Below are positions 20,440 through 29,574 of a DNA stretch of 64,000 nucleotides, in pieces. The notes under the pieces were generated by a model. It made no database searches and was not told where the DNA came from. It saw only the letters and a list, made by a program, of their open reading frames with translations. Location: assembly GCF_900103785.1 (NCBI RefSeq), contig NZ_FNHE01000008.1:129270-193269 (forward strand). The letters run 5' to 3'. Position 1 is the stretch's first letter, and each line of letters begins with the position of its first letter. The translations under genes and the position numbers were made by a program. Source of the DNA: Geodermatophilus siccatus. Lineage in GTDB: Bacteria; Actinomycetota; Actinomycetes; Mycobacteriales; Geodermatophilaceae.

Positions 20440-20768
20440 GCTCCCTGTCGACGCACGTCCTCGACGCCGTCTCCGGGCAGCCCGCCGCAGGCGTGCGGGT
20501 GACCCTGGAACGCCGTGCGGGGGAGGACTGGCAGCCGCTCGGCACCGGCGTCACCGACGCCGACGGCCGCCTGCGCGACCTGGCGCCCGACGGACTCGAC
20601 GCCGGTGTGCACCGCCTGACCTTCGCCACGGGCGACTACTTCGCGGCGACCGGCCAGACCGGCTTCTACCCCGAGGTGACGGTGGCCTTCACCGTCACCG
20701 AGGACCGGCACCACCACGTCCCCCTGCTGCTCAGCCCGTACGCCTACTCCACCTACCGAGGTTCCTAG
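20436..20768 (+). CDS. uraH: 5-hydroxyisourate hydrolase (transthyretin-like)
   Basis: Hydrolyses 5-hydroxyisourate, the product of urate oxidase, to OHCU. The 110 residues show the N-terminal STHVLDAVSGQPAAGV element with catalytic His and the invariant C-terminal YRGS tail. Start GTG 20436 overlaps the uraD stop. It acts between the flanking urate oxidase and OHCU decarboxylase. Confidence 0.95.
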   Translation: MSSLSTHVLDAVSGQPAAGVRVTLERRAGEDWQPLGTGVTDADGRLRDLAPDGLDAGVHRLTFATGDYFAATGQTGFYPEVTVAFTVTEDRHHHVPLLLSPYAYSTYRGS

Positions 20769-20784
20769 AACAGGAGTGATCCCC

Positions 20785-21663
20785 ATGGCAGTCGTGCTCG
20801 GCCACAACCAGTACGGCAAGGCGGAGAACCGGGTCGTCCGGGTCTTCCGCGACAGCGACCCCCACGAGATCGTCGACTACAACGTCAGCGTCGCGCTGTG
20901 GGGCGGCCAGGAGGCACCGCACCTGACCGGCGACAACGCGCCGGTGCTGCCGACGGACACGCAGAAGAACACCGTCTACGCCTTCGCCAAGGAGGACGAC
21001 GTCGTCGCGCAGCCGGAGTCGTTCGGCATCCGGCTGGCCCGCCACTTCGTCGACGAGACCGAGCCGATCACCCACGCGCGGGTCCGCATCGAGATGTACC
21101 CGTGGACCCGGCTGGGCAACCCGCACGCCTTCACCCGCGACGGCCGCTTCGTCCGCACCGCGACGGTGACCTACGACGGCTCGACCACCTGGGTCGTCTC
21201 CGGGGTCGAGGACCTGTGGATCCTCAAGACCACCGACTCGGAGTTCGCGGACTTCCTGGAGGACCGGTTCACGACGCTGGCGCCCACGCACGACCGCCTC
21301 ATGGCGACCTCGCTGCGCGCCCAGTGGTGGCACACCGGCGAGGACGTCGACTGGGGCAAGTCCCACGACCGGGTCGTGCAGACGGTGCTGGAGACCTACG
21401 GCAACCACCACAGCCTGGCGCACCAGCAGACCCTGTTCGACTGCGGCGCAGCCGTGCTGGAGGAGCAGCCGGAGATCGCCGAGTTCCGCGTCACCGCCCC
21501 GAACAAGCACCACTTCGTCTACGACCTGGCCCGCTTCGGGATCGAGAACGCCGGCGAGGTCTTCCACGCCGACGACCGTCCCTACGGGCTCCAGGAGCTC
21601 ACGGTCCGCCGCGACGACGCCCCCGCCCCCGGCCTGGCCTTCGACCCCGGTCAGGGCTGGTGA
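20785..21663 (+). CDS. uox: Urate oxidase (uricase)
   Basis: This cofactor-free T-fold enzyme oxidises urate to 5-hydroxyisourate. The 292-residue frame begins at ATG 20785 with CAGGAG eight bases before it; a GTG at 20776 is too close to that ribosome site. The protein opens VVLGHNQYGKAENRVVRVFR, has LKTTDSEF in the middle and PNKHHF for substrate binding late in the second repeat. It lies 16 bp after uraH. Confidence 0.95.
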   Translation: MAVVLGHNQYGKAENRVVRVFRDSDPHEIVDYNVSVALWGGQEAPHLTGDNAPVLPTDTQKNTVYAFAKEDDVVAQPESFGIRLARHFVDETEPITHARVRIEMYPWTRLGNPHAFTRDGRFVRTATVTYDGSTTWVVSGVEDLWILKTTDSEFADFLEDRFTTLAPTHDRLMATSLRAQWWHTGEDVDWGKSHDRVVQTVLETYGNHHSLAHQQTLFDCGAAVLEEQPEIAEFRVTAPNKHHFVYDLARFGIENAGEVFHADDRPYGLQELTVRRDDAPAPGLAFDPGQGW

Positions 21664-21695
21664 CCGCACCCGACCGGCTGACCCGAGGAGGACCG

Positions 21696-23183
21696 ATGGC
21701 CCTGTGGAACAAGAAGCGGCGCACGGGTGCGGCCGGGACGGGTGGGCACCCGGTGGACGAGGTGCTGCCACCGGGACCGATGGTGGCCTACGGCCTGCAG
21801 CACGTGCTGAGCATGTACGCGGGGGTGGTCGCGGTGCCGATCATCATCGGTACCGCGCTGGGGCTCTCCACCCAGCAGACCACGTACCTGATCAGCGCCG
21901 GCCTATTCATGTCCGGCCTGGCCACGCTCCTGCAGACGCTCGGCGTCTGGCGGATCGGCGCCCGGCTGCCGATCGTGCAGGGGACGTCGTTCGCGGCCGT
22001 CTCCACCATGCTGGCCATCGGCGCACCGCTGGGCGGTGAGGCGGGGCTGCGCGCCATCTTCGGGGCGCTCATCGTCGCCGGCGCCATCGCGCTGCTGATC
22101 GCGCCGTTCTTCACCAGGCTGCTCCGGTTCTTCCCCCCGGTCGTGACCGGCACGGTCATCACGGTCATCGGGGTGTCGCTGCTGCCGGTGGCGATGCGGT
22201 GGGCGCTCGGGACGGCGAACACCCCCGGGTACGGCTCGATGCGCAACATCGGCCTGGCCGGGGCGACCCTGCTGATCATCGTCCTGATCTACCGCTTCCT
22301 GGGCGGCTTCTTCAACCGCGTGGCCATCCTCTTCGGGCTCGTGCTCGGGACGCTGGTGGCCATCCCGTTCGGCGCCACGGACTTCGGCCGTCTCGGGGAC
22401 GCCGCTCCCTTCCAGCTGACCGAGCCGTTCCACTTCGGCATGCCGACCTTCGCCGTCGGGGCGATCGTCTCGATGCTCGTCGTGATGCTGGTGATCATGA
22501 CCGAGACGACGGCCGACATCCTGGCCATCGGTGAGGTCGTCGACAAGCGGCTCACCCGCCGCGACGTCACCGGCGGACTGCAGGCCGACATGCTCTCCAC
22601 CACCGTCGCCGGCGTCTTCAACGGCTTCTCGGTCAGCGCGTTCGCCCAGAACGTCGGCCTGGTCGCCGTGACCGGGATCAAGAGCCGGTTCGTCGTCGCG
22701 GTGAGCGGCGTCATCCTCCTCCTGCTCGGCCTCTTCCCGGTCCTCGGCGCGATCGTGGCGGTCGTGCCGCTGCCCGTCCTCGGGGGCGCGGGGCTGGTGC
22801 TGTTCGGCACGGTCGCCGCCAGCGGCATCCGCACGCTGAGCAAGGTGGAGTACGACGGCAACGCCAACCTGGTCATCGTCGCGGCCGCCCTGGCGATGGG
22901 CGTCATCCCCATCGCCATCCCCGAGTTCTACGAGCCCTTCCCGAGCTGGTTCGAGGTCGTCTTCGACTCGGGCATCAGCGCCGCCGCGATCACCGCCATC
23001 CTGCTCAACCTGCTGTTCAACGTGCGGCGCGGGCAGCCGGAGGAGGCGCCGATCTTCGCGGAGGCGCCGGCGATCGGCACCACCTACGAAGGGGACACGG
23101 AGGGGATCGTGGTCGAGCACACCGACACCGCCCACCCGACCCCCACCAGGCCGAGGCGCCGGGTCCCCGACAGCCACCACTGA
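21696..23183 (+). CDS. NCS2 purine permease (urate/xanthine type)
   Basis: The 495-residue membrane protein has 12-14 predicted helices and no C-terminal enzyme domain, unlike the permease at 8782. It opens VDEVLPPGPMVAYGLQHVLS, shared in style with the first permease; the signature region reads TETTADILAIGEVVDKRLTR. Position directly after uox suggests urate or xanthine uptake by proton or sodium symport. Start ATG 21696 has GAGGAGGACCG upstream. Confidence 0.92.
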   Translation: MALWNKKRRTGAAGTGGHPVDEVLPPGPMVAYGLQHVLSMYAGVVAVPIIIGTALGLSTQQTTYLISAGLFMSGLATLLQTLGVWRIGARLPIVQGTSFAAVSTMLAIGAPLGGEAGLRAIFGALIVAGAIALLIAPFFTRLLRFFPPVVTGTVITVIGVSLLPVAMRWALGTANTPGYGSMRNIGLAGATLLIIVLIYRFLGGFFNRVAILFGLVLGTLVAIPFGATDFGRLGDAAPFQLTEPFHFGMPTFAVGAIVSMLVVMLVIMTETTADILAIGEVVDKRLTRRDVTGGLQADMLSTTVAGVFNGFSVSAFAQNVGLVAVTGIKSRFVVAVSGVILLLLGLFPVLGAIVAVVPLPVLGGAGLVLFGTVAASGIRTLSKVEYDGNANLVIVAAALAMGVIPIAIPEFYEPFPSWFEVVFDSGISAAAITAILLNLLFNVRRGQPEEAPIFAEAPAIGTTYEGDTEGIVVEHTDTAHPTPTRPRRRVPDSHH

Positions 23184-23193
23184 CCGGGACCGG

Positions 23194-23228
23194 CGACGGA
23201 ACGGGACCCGCCGGAGCCCGTTCCGTCG
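23194..23228 (+). terminator. Hairpin terminator after the allantoin/urate operon
   Basis: CGACGGAACGGG (23194-23205) pairs exactly with CCCGTTCCGTCG (23217-23228) across an 11-nt loop, 10 bp after the permease stop. No U-tract, as is common in this GC range. Some read-through into malic enzyme is possible. Confidence 0.65.
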
Positions 23229-23288
23229 TCGCCCGGCCACCCCCGCCCCCGACAGCCACCGGCCGAGCCCGACGAACAGGAGGACCAC

Positions 23289-25001
23289 GTGTACGAACGG
23301 CCCTACGAGCTGGTCGGTGCGGCCGACAGCCTGACCGCGCGCGTTCGCGCCCGGGGCAACGACGTGCTGCGCAACCCGATGCTCAACCGCGGCACGGCCT
23401 TCACCGAGGCCGAGCGGGAGGCACTGGGCCTGGAGGGCCTGCTGCCCAGCGCGGTGTCGTCGATGGACGGGCAGGTGCGCCGCACGGAGCAGCAGTACCG
23501 GGGGCAGCCCGACCCCCTCGCCAAGCACGTGTACCTGGCCAGCCTCCGGGACCGCAACGAGGTCCTGTTCTACCGGCTGCTCAGCGAGCACCTGGAGGAG
23601 ATGCTGCCGATCGTCTACACGCCGACCATCGGCGACGTCATCGAGCGCTTCAGCCACGACTACAACCGCCCGCGCGGGGTCTTCCTGTCCATCGACGAAC
23701 CGGACGCCATCGAGGGCGCGCTGCGCGCCTACGGCCTCGGGCCGGACGACTGCGACCTCATCGTCGCCACCGACTCCGAGGGGATCCTCGGCATCGGGGA
23801 CCAGGGCGTCGGCGGCATCCAGATCTCCATCGGCAAGCTGACCGTCTACACCGCGGCCGGGGGCATCCACCCGCGGCGGGTCATCCCCGTCGTCCTCGAC
23901 GTCGGCACGGACAACCTCCGTCTGCTCGACGACCCGATGTACCTCGGCAACCGGCACCCCCGGGTGCGCGGCCAGCGCTACGACGACTTCATCGACGCGT
24001 TCGTGACCGCGGCCACCGCGCTGTTCCCGAACGCCCTGCTGCACTGGGAGGACTTCGGCGCCAGCAACGCCCGACGGATCCTCGAGCGGTACGACCCGAC
24101 CCGCTGCACCTTCAACGACGACATGCAGGGCACGGCGGCGGTCGTGCTCGCCGCGGTCTTCGCCGCGATGAGGGCCACCGGCGAGCGGCTGCGCGACCAG
24201 CGCGTGGTCGTCTACGGCGCCGGGACCGCGGGGATCGGGATCGCCGACATGCTGCGCGACGCGATGGTGCGGGAGGGGCTGTCCCGCGAGGAGGCGACGC
24301 AGCGGTTCTGGGCGCTGGGCAGCCGCGGGCTCCTGACCGAGGAACGCGCCGCCGAGCTGCGGGACTTCCAGGTGCCGTACGCCCGCCCCGCCGGCGAGAC
24401 GGCCGGCTGGGCCGGGGCGAACGGGTCCATCGGGCTCGCCGAGGTCGTGACCCGGGCCCGGCCGACGATCCTGATCGGCACCTCCACCCAGCCCGGGGCC
24501 TTCAGCGAGCCGATCGTGCGCACGATGGCGGCCTCCACAGAGCGACCGGTCATCCTGCCGCTGTCCAACCCCACCTCCCTGTGCGAGGCGCTGCCGGAGG
24601 ACCTCGTGGCCTGGACCGACGGCCGCGCCCTGGTGGCGACCGGCAGCCCGTTCCCGCCGGTGCACCACGACGGCACGGAGCACGTCATCGCGCAGGCGAA
24701 CAACGCCCTGGTCTTCCCCGGTCTGGGGCTGGGGGTCTCGGTGGTCAGGGCACGGCGGGTCAGCACCGGCATGCTGACCGCGGCCGCCGCCGCGGTCGCC
24801 GAGCTGTCCGACGCGGGGACGCCCGGGTCGGCGCTCCTCCCACCGGTGGACGACCTGCGGTCGGTGTCCGCGGCGGTCGGCATCGCGGTCGCGCAGGCCG
24901 CGGCGGCCGAGGGGCTGGCCCAGGTCGAGCTGCACGACCCGGTCCGGCAGGTGCACGCCGCGATGTGGCGGCCGGAGTACCCGCGGATCGAGGCCGTCTG
25001 A
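23289..25001 (+). CDS. NAD-type malic enzyme
   Basis: Oxidatively decarboxylates malate to pyruvate. The 570 residues match the long eukaryote/MaeA-like class rather than the MaeB class. Seen are LPIVYTPTIGDVIERFS, the metal site HWEDFGASNARRILERY, FNDDMQGTAAV and the Rossmann loop VVVYGAGTAGIGIADML. GTG 23289 follows an AGGAGG site. Its place between the ureide genes and a CitE-like aldolase suggests a glyoxylate-to-malate-to-pyruvate branch. Confidence 0.92.
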   Translation: MYERPYELVGAADSLTARVRARGNDVLRNPMLNRGTAFTEAEREALGLEGLLPSAVSSMDGQVRRTEQQYRGQPDPLAKHVYLASLRDRNEVLFYRLLSEHLEEMLPIVYTPTIGDVIERFSHDYNRPRGVFLSIDEPDAIEGALRAYGLGPDDCDLIVATDSEGILGIGDQGVGGIQISIGKLTVYTAAGGIHPRRVIPVVLDVGTDNLRLLDDPMYLGNRHPRVRGQRYDDFIDAFVTAATALFPNALLHWEDFGASNARRILERYDPTRCTFNDDMQGTAAVVLAAVFAAMRATGERLRDQRVVVYGAGTAGIGIADMLRDAMVREGLSREEATQRFWALGSRGLLTEERAAELRDFQVPYARPAGETAGWAGANGSIGLAEVVTRARPTILIGTSTQPGAFSEPIVRTMAASTERPVILPLSNPTSLCEALPEDLVAWTDGRALVATGSPFPPVHHDGTEHVIAQANNALVFPGLGLGVSVVRARRVSTGMLTAAAAAVAELSDAGTPGSALLPPVDDLRSVSAAVGIAVAQAAAAEGLAQVELHDPVRQVHAAMWRPEYPRIEAV

Positions 25002-25111
25002 CCGCCGGGCAGGTCGCCGGGCCCTCGGCCTGGTGTGACGGGGACGGGCCGGCACGGCAGGGCTCTCGACGGCGCCGACGGGGCACGACCGACACGCGGA
25101 GGACCACACGG

Positions 25112-26368
25112 ATGACACGACTGAGCGACGAGATCGCTGACGACCTGGACCACCGGCTCGCGGACGCCGACCGGGAACTGGGGGCGCGGTACCCCGGTGA
25201 CACCGGCGCCCGGCAGCCGGTGCACACCGTCTACGTCCCGGCCGACCGGTTCTCCGCCGACGTCCCCGGCGCGTGGGGCGCAGCGGCGGGTGCGCTGCTC
25301 GACCGGCACGCACCGACGGCGGACGCGCTGGCCGGCGTCACCGGCATGCCCGTCCCCCTGGTGGACGACGTCTACGACCGGGTGACCGCGAAGCTCGCCC
25401 GGGAACCGATCGAGGACCTGCGCGTCGACTTCGAGGACGGCTACGGCCGGCGCTCCGACGAGGAGGAGGACCGGGCGGCCACCGAGGCGGTCGCCGCGCT
25501 CGCCGCGGTGGCCGGAGCCGAGGGCGGGCCGCCGTTCCTGGGCATCCGGTTCAAGAGCCTCGAGGCGCCGACCCGCCGGCGGGGTCTGCGCACCCTCGAC
25601 CTGGTCGTCGCCGGACTGGTCGCTGCCGGGGGCCTGCCGGAGGGGTTCGTCGTGACCCTGCCGAAGGTGACCTCGGTGGACCAGGTCGAGGCGATGGTGG
25701 AGGTCTGCACCCGGCTCGAGCAGGCCCACGGGTTGCCCGCCGGCCGGCTGCGGTTCGAGATCCAGGTGGAGACGCCGCAGGCCGTCCTCGGCGCGGACGG
25801 GACCGCCCCCGTGGCCCGCATGATCCCCGCGGCGGAGGGGCGCTGCACCGGACTGCACTACGGCACCTACGACTACAGCGCCGCCCTCGGGATCACCGCC
25901 ACCCAGCAGAGCCTGGAGCACCCGGCCGCGGACCACGCGAAGGCGGTGCTGCAGGTCGCCGCAGCCGGCACCGGGGTGCGCCTGTCCGACGGGTCGACCA
26001 ACGTGCTCCCGACAGGGGACGAGGGTGCGGTGCACGCGGCGTGGCGCCTGCACGCCCGGCTCGTCACGCGGTCGCTGGAACGCGGCTACTACCAGGGCTG
26101 GGACATGCACCCCGGGCACCTGCCGACCCGCTACCTGGCCACGTACTCCTTCTTCCGCGCGAGCCTGCCGGCGACGGCGGCGCGGATCAGGGCCTACCTC
26201 GGCCGCGCGGAAGGCGGGGTCATGGACGAACCCGCGACGGCCCAGGCGCTCGCCGGCGCCGTCCTGCGCGGGGTCGACTGCGGTGCCGTGACGCCGGAGG
26301 AGGCCGGCGAGCTGACGGGTGTCGACCGCGCCCGGCTCGAGGGGCTGGCCCGGCGCGCCGGGGTCTGA
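25112..26368 (+). CDS. Aldolase/citrate lyase-like protein (CitE/HpcH superfamily, probably DUF6986)
   Basis: This 418-residue TIM-barrel protein has LRVDFEDGYG near residue 105, a TLPKVTS strand and FEIQVETPQAV with the usual metal-binding Glu. It belongs to the superfamily of citrate lyase beta chains, malyl-CoA lyases and malate synthases, but not to a characterised branch I can name with certainty. Next to malic enzyme and downstream of glyoxylate-forming genes, a malate-synthase- or malyl-CoA-lyase-like reaction on glyoxylate is a reasonable inference. ATG 25112 has CGGAGGACC upstream. Confidence 0.75.
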   Translation: MTRLSDEIADDLDHRLADADRELGARYPGDTGARQPVHTVYVPADRFSADVPGAWGAAAGALLDRHAPTADALAGVTGMPVPLVDDVYDRVTAKLAREPIEDLRVDFEDGYGRRSDEEEDRAATEAVAALAAVAGAEGGPPFLGIRFKSLEAPTRRRGLRTLDLVVAGLVAAGGLPEGFVVTLPKVTSVDQVEAMVEVCTRLEQAHGLPAGRLRFEIQVETPQAVLGADGTAPVARMIPAAEGRCTGLHYGTYDYSAALGITATQQSLEHPAADHAKAVLQVAAAGTGVRLSDGSTNVLPTGDEGAVHAAWRLHARLVTRSLERGYYQGWDMHPGHLPTRYLATYSFFRASLPATAARIRAYLGRAEGGVMDEPATAQALAGAVLRGVDCGAVTPEEAGELTGVDRARLEGLARRAGV

Positions 26369-26725
26369 CGGCGCTTCTCGGGCTGGTCGGCGGGGTCGGG
26401 TGGTGTCCTGGCAGTGCGGCCTCGCCCGGGCACGCGTCGTGCGGGCCGGACACCGCCGGACGGCCGGCCACCCCCTGATCGGGCACCGCCGTGACCGCCG
26501 AGGGGCCCGCCCGGTGCGGCACCCCGGGGAGCTCCACCCCTGCTTCCAGGGAGGAGCAGGGGTGGAGCTCCCACGGGGGGTGTTCAGCTGGCGTGTCCCG
26601 GGACGCGGTCGGGGTCGGGCGGGCGAGCCGGATCGGGTGACGCCAGCCGACTCGCCCGCGCCGCTCACCCCGACGCGTCAACCGATCGGACACCGCTGTG
26701 ACCCCACCGGGACCCGCCGGGCGGG
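26369..26725. other. Intergenic region between convergent genes
   Basis: The 357 bp hold no gene; they separate the aldolase from the leftward SDR and contain the long hairpin at 26527-26572. The rest shows no further structure I can support. Confidence 0.55.
26527..26572. terminator. Long hairpin, bidirectional terminator, copy A
   Basis: GGGAGCTCCACCCCTGCT (26527-26544) and AGCAGGGGTGGAGCTCCC (26555-26572) form a perfect 18-bp stem with a 10-nt loop. It lies between converging genes. A second hairpin with almost the same stem is at 63139-63184; the single stem difference is a C-G to G-C swap on both arms. Confidence 0.75.
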
Positions 26726-27472
26726 TCAGCCGCGGCCGACGTAGGGCATCCCGGTGGCCAGCACGGTCATGGTCGCGACGTTCGCCCCGAGCGGCAGGCC
26801 GGCCATGTAGACGACCGCGCGGGCCACGTCCTCGGCCGCCATCCGCGGCTCCGGTCGGATGCTGCCGTCGGCCTGGCGGACCCCCTCCGCCATCGCCTCG
26901 GTCATGTCGGTCGCGGCGTTGCCGACGTCGATCTGGCCGCAGGCGATGCCGTAGGGGCGGCCGTCCAGGGACGTGGACTTCGTCAGACCGGTGACGGCGT
27001 GCTTGGTCGCGGTGTAGGCCGCGGACATCGGCCGGGGGACCTGGGCGGAGATGGAGCCGTTGTTGATGATGCGGCCGCCCTGCGGCTCCTGGTCGCGCAT
27101 GACGCGGAACGCCTCGCGGGTGCAGAGGAAGACGCCGGTGAGGTTGACCGCGACGGCCGCCTGCCACTCGGCCAGCGGGATGTCGGCGACCTCCCGCGCG
27201 GCAGCGAAGGAACCCGCGTTGTTGAACAGCAGGTCGACCCGCCCGCAGGCGTCGACGGCGGTGTGGAAGAGCGCGCGCACCGACGCCTCGTCGGTCACGT
27301 CGGTCGGGACCGGGCGCAGCCTCCCCGCACCGCCGCGCTCGGCGACCGCCTGCAGCGCTGCCTGCCGGCGTCCGGCCAGGACGACGTGCCAGCCGTCCGC
27401 GGCGAGGGCCAGGGCGGTGGCCGCGCCGATGCCGCTGCCCCCGCCGGTCACGACGGCGACCTTCTCGCTCAC
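26726..27472 (-). CDS. Short-chain dehydrogenase/reductase
   Basis: The 248-residue NAD(P)-dependent oxidoreductase has the TGGGSGIG cofactor loop near residue 8, NNAG near 85, an active-site Ser in NNGSIS and the Tyr/Lys pair in YTATKHA. GTG 27472 is chosen for its GAGGAG site; the frame continues upstream without one. It precedes no other gene on its strand and lies about 100 bp downstream of the PucR-type regulator. Substrate unknown; a link to purine use is by position only. Confidence 0.85.
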   Translation of the reverse strand: MSEKVAVVTGGGSGIGAATALALAADGWHVVLAGRRQAALQAVAERGGAGRLRPVPTDVTDEASVRALFHTAVDACGRVDLLFNNAGSFAAAREVADIPLAEWQAAVAVNLTGVFLCTREAFRVMRDQEPQGGRIINNGSISAQVPRPMSAAYTATKHAVTGLTKSTSLDGRPYGIACGQIDVGNAATDMTEAMAEGVRQADGSIRPEPRMAAEDVARAVVYMAGLPLGANVATMTVLATGMPYVGRG

Positions 27473-27574
27473 GTCTCCTCCTCGCTGCGCCTCGGCCCCT
27501 GCTCCACCGGACCGGGGACGTCCCCGGAGGTCATGGGACCACCTCGGCCGATCCGCCACACACCGGGCACCCGC

Positions 27575-28798
27575 TCACGGGTCGGCCGGGAGCGGTCGGG
27601 TGGGCCACTCGAGCAGGCGGGCGCCGAGCACCGCGGTCTGCAGGGCGAACCGCTGGTCGGCCCGGGACGCGCTGTACCCGGTCAGCTGGGCGACCCGGGC
27701 GAGGCGGTAGGTCACCGTGCGGACCGAGACGTGCAGCCGCCGGGCGGCCTCGGTCGCGACGTCGCCGGCGTCGAAGTAGGCCTGCAGGGTCTCCAGCAGC
27801 ACCTGCGCGCCGCCGCGGACCTGCTCCAGGGGGCCGAGCACGTCGCGGACCAGGTCCACGATCGCCGCCTGGTCGCGGCCGAGCACCCGGTACACCAGCA
27901 GGTCGCGGGCGTGCACCACGTCGTCGTCGGAGTCCAGCCGATCGGCGAGGGAGAGCGCCTCCCGCGCCTCCTCGTAGCTGCGCGGCACGCCCCAGACCCC
28001 GGGGAACGCCCGTCCCGCGACCACCCGCCACCGGCCCGCGACCCGCAGCCGGCGCAGGTCCTGCTGCAGCAGCTCACCGATGTGGGCACCACGCGCGGCG
28101 GCACCCGCGGGCGTGGCGGCGCTCGGGACCAGGACGACGACGCGGCCGTCCTTCATCGCGACCAGCACCTCGCGGTCGCCGAACCGGTCGACGACCGCGC
28201 GCTCCAGCACGGTGGCGGCGCGGGCGACGTCGCCGTCGGGGTCGCGGGGCGCGACCAGCGCGACGTGGTGCGGCTTGCCCAGGTCGATCCCGAACAGCTC
28301 GGCGCGCTCCACCATCCGGGACACGTCGGCGTCCCCGCGGAGCAGGTCGTCGACGAACTCCGCCCGCACGGCCTCCTCGCGGCGGATCATCTCCCGGCGC
28401 TCGACCTGGTGCCCGTCGACGAGCACGCCGACGGCGTCGTCGAGGACGCGCAGCACCGCCTCGGCCGCCGCGCGGACCTCCTCGGCATCGGACGAGCGCA
28501 CGACGACGGGCAGCTGCCGCCACAACCGCCACGCCGCGGACAGGTACAGGTCGACCGCGCGCCGCGCGCCGACGCCCTGCGCCGCCGCACGCCGTCCCTG
28601 CTCCCGGACGGCGTCGAGCTCCCAGGTCTCGGGACGGCGCCCGTGGATCGCGGCGTCGGCCAGCAGCGGCAGGTACTCGTCCAGCAGGTCGGCCGGCGCC
28701 CGGGTGGCGGCCGCCGCCGAGGCGCCGACCGAGGCCAGCCAGTCCTCCGACGGCGGCGCGGCCCGGCCGGGGCGCCGCCGACCGACACCAGGGGACAC
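27575..28798 (-). CDS. PucR/CdaR-type transcriptional regulator
   Basis: The 407-residue protein ends in the PucR C-terminal helix-turn-helix (about 345-400: QAYFDAGDVATEAARRLHVS then VRTVTYRLARV), preceded by a central GGDEF-like sensory fold. It lacks the classic N-terminal PucR purine domain; residues 30-160 are helical. GTG 28798 has AAGGAG six bases upstream. Such proteins usually activate neighbouring catabolic operons, which fits the upstream-of-minus-35 boxes at the purine promoters, so it is the leading candidate for their regulator. Confidence 0.85.
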   Translation of the reverse strand: MSPGVGRRRPGRAAPPSEDWLASVGASAAAATRAPADLLDEYLPLLADAAIHGRRPETWELDAVREQGRRAAAQGVGARRAVDLYLSAAWRLWRQLPVVVRSSDAEEVRAAAEAVLRVLDDAVGVLVDGHQVERREMIRREEAVRAEFVDDLLRGDADVSRMVERAELFGIDLGKPHHVALVAPRDPDGDVARAATVLERAVVDRFGDREVLVAMKDGRVVVLVPSAATPAGAAARGAHIGELLQQDLRRLRVAGRWRVVAGRAFPGVWGVPRSYEEAREALSLADRLDSDDDVVHARDLLVYRVLGRDQAAIVDLVRDVLGPLEQVRGGAQVLLETLQAYFDAGDVATEAARRLHVSVRTVTYRLARVAQLTGYSASRADQRFALQTAVLGARLLEWPTRPLPADP

Positions 28799-28852
28799 GT
28801 GCGCTCCTTCCCCGGCCGCGGCTGGTGGGTGAGAGGTGCGGCCGCTGGCCAT

Positions 28853-28873
28853 CCTTGCCGATCACCGGCAAGG
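28853..28873. promoter_or_regulatory. TTGCCG palindrome, site 1
   Basis: CCTTGCCG-ATCAC-CGGCAAGG lies in the divergent region between the pucR-like gene and the DUF3040 gene, 87 bp before the latter. It belongs to a four-member set with consensus YTTGCCR-N5-CGGCAAR. Confidence 0.55.
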
Positions 28874-28960
28874 AGAGCGGGCTCCATCCGGCCGACGGGG
28901 ACCGTAGCCGGGCACCGCCGGCAGCGGGCATGGTCGGGGTCGTCGAGAAGGGAGTCGGGA

Positions 28961-29341
28961 GTGCTCAGCGATCACGAGCAGCGGGTGTGGGACGACGTCG
29001 AGCGGTTCTGGGCCGAGGAGGCCGAGGAACCGCCCCGGCCCGCACCCCTCCCGCGCCGGCGGGCGTCCCGGGACCCGGCCGACCTGCCCGCCCTCGTGGT
29101 CGCCGGCGCCTGGGGCGCGATCCTGCTGGTCCTCTTCGGAGCGCTGGCCGCGGGCCTGGCGGTCGGTGTCTCGACCGCGCTGGGCTGGGCCCTGTGGCGG
29201 TACTGGCCCCGGCTGGGCCGGGCGGACCCGACCGCGACCCGGTCGGTGCTGGACGAGGTCGGCCGGGGTCTGCGGGCGGCCCGCCGTCCGGCGGAGCAGC
29301 GGGGACCGCGGCAGCAGCGTGGCGGGTCGCCGGACCGGTGA
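28961..29341 (+). CDS. DUF3040-type small membrane protein
   Basis: The 126-residue protein starts VLSDHEQRVWDDVERFWAEE, the typical DUF3040 opening, followed by a basic/proline stretch and one or two hydrophobic segments (about 48-85). Such actinobacterial proteins have no established function; they are probably anchored to the inner face of the membrane. GTG 28961 follows AAGGGAG. A TTGCCG palindrome lies upstream. Confidence 0.75.
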   Translation: MLSDHEQRVWDDVERFWAEEAEEPPRPAPLPRRRASRDPADLPALVVAGAWGAILLVLFGALAAGLAVGVSTALGWALWRYWPRLGRADPTATRSVLDEVGRGLRAARRPAEQRGPRQQRGGSPDR

Positions 29342-29574
29342 CCGGCCGCCGTCGTCGGGGACCGCGCGGGCCCGTCCCGACTGGTGGATCCGCGTCCCAC
29401 CGACCACGCTGACCGCCGTGGCTCCCCGCGGGCCGACCGGCCGCGGGGACCGGCGTGCTGCGGGAGTCCGGGCCGCACCGCTCCCGGAGGTGATCGTCTG
29501 GTCGGGACACCGGTCGTCGTCGGCACCCGCTCGCGCGCCGGGCGGGGGAGCTCCCGGACGCGGAGGCCGATCGC

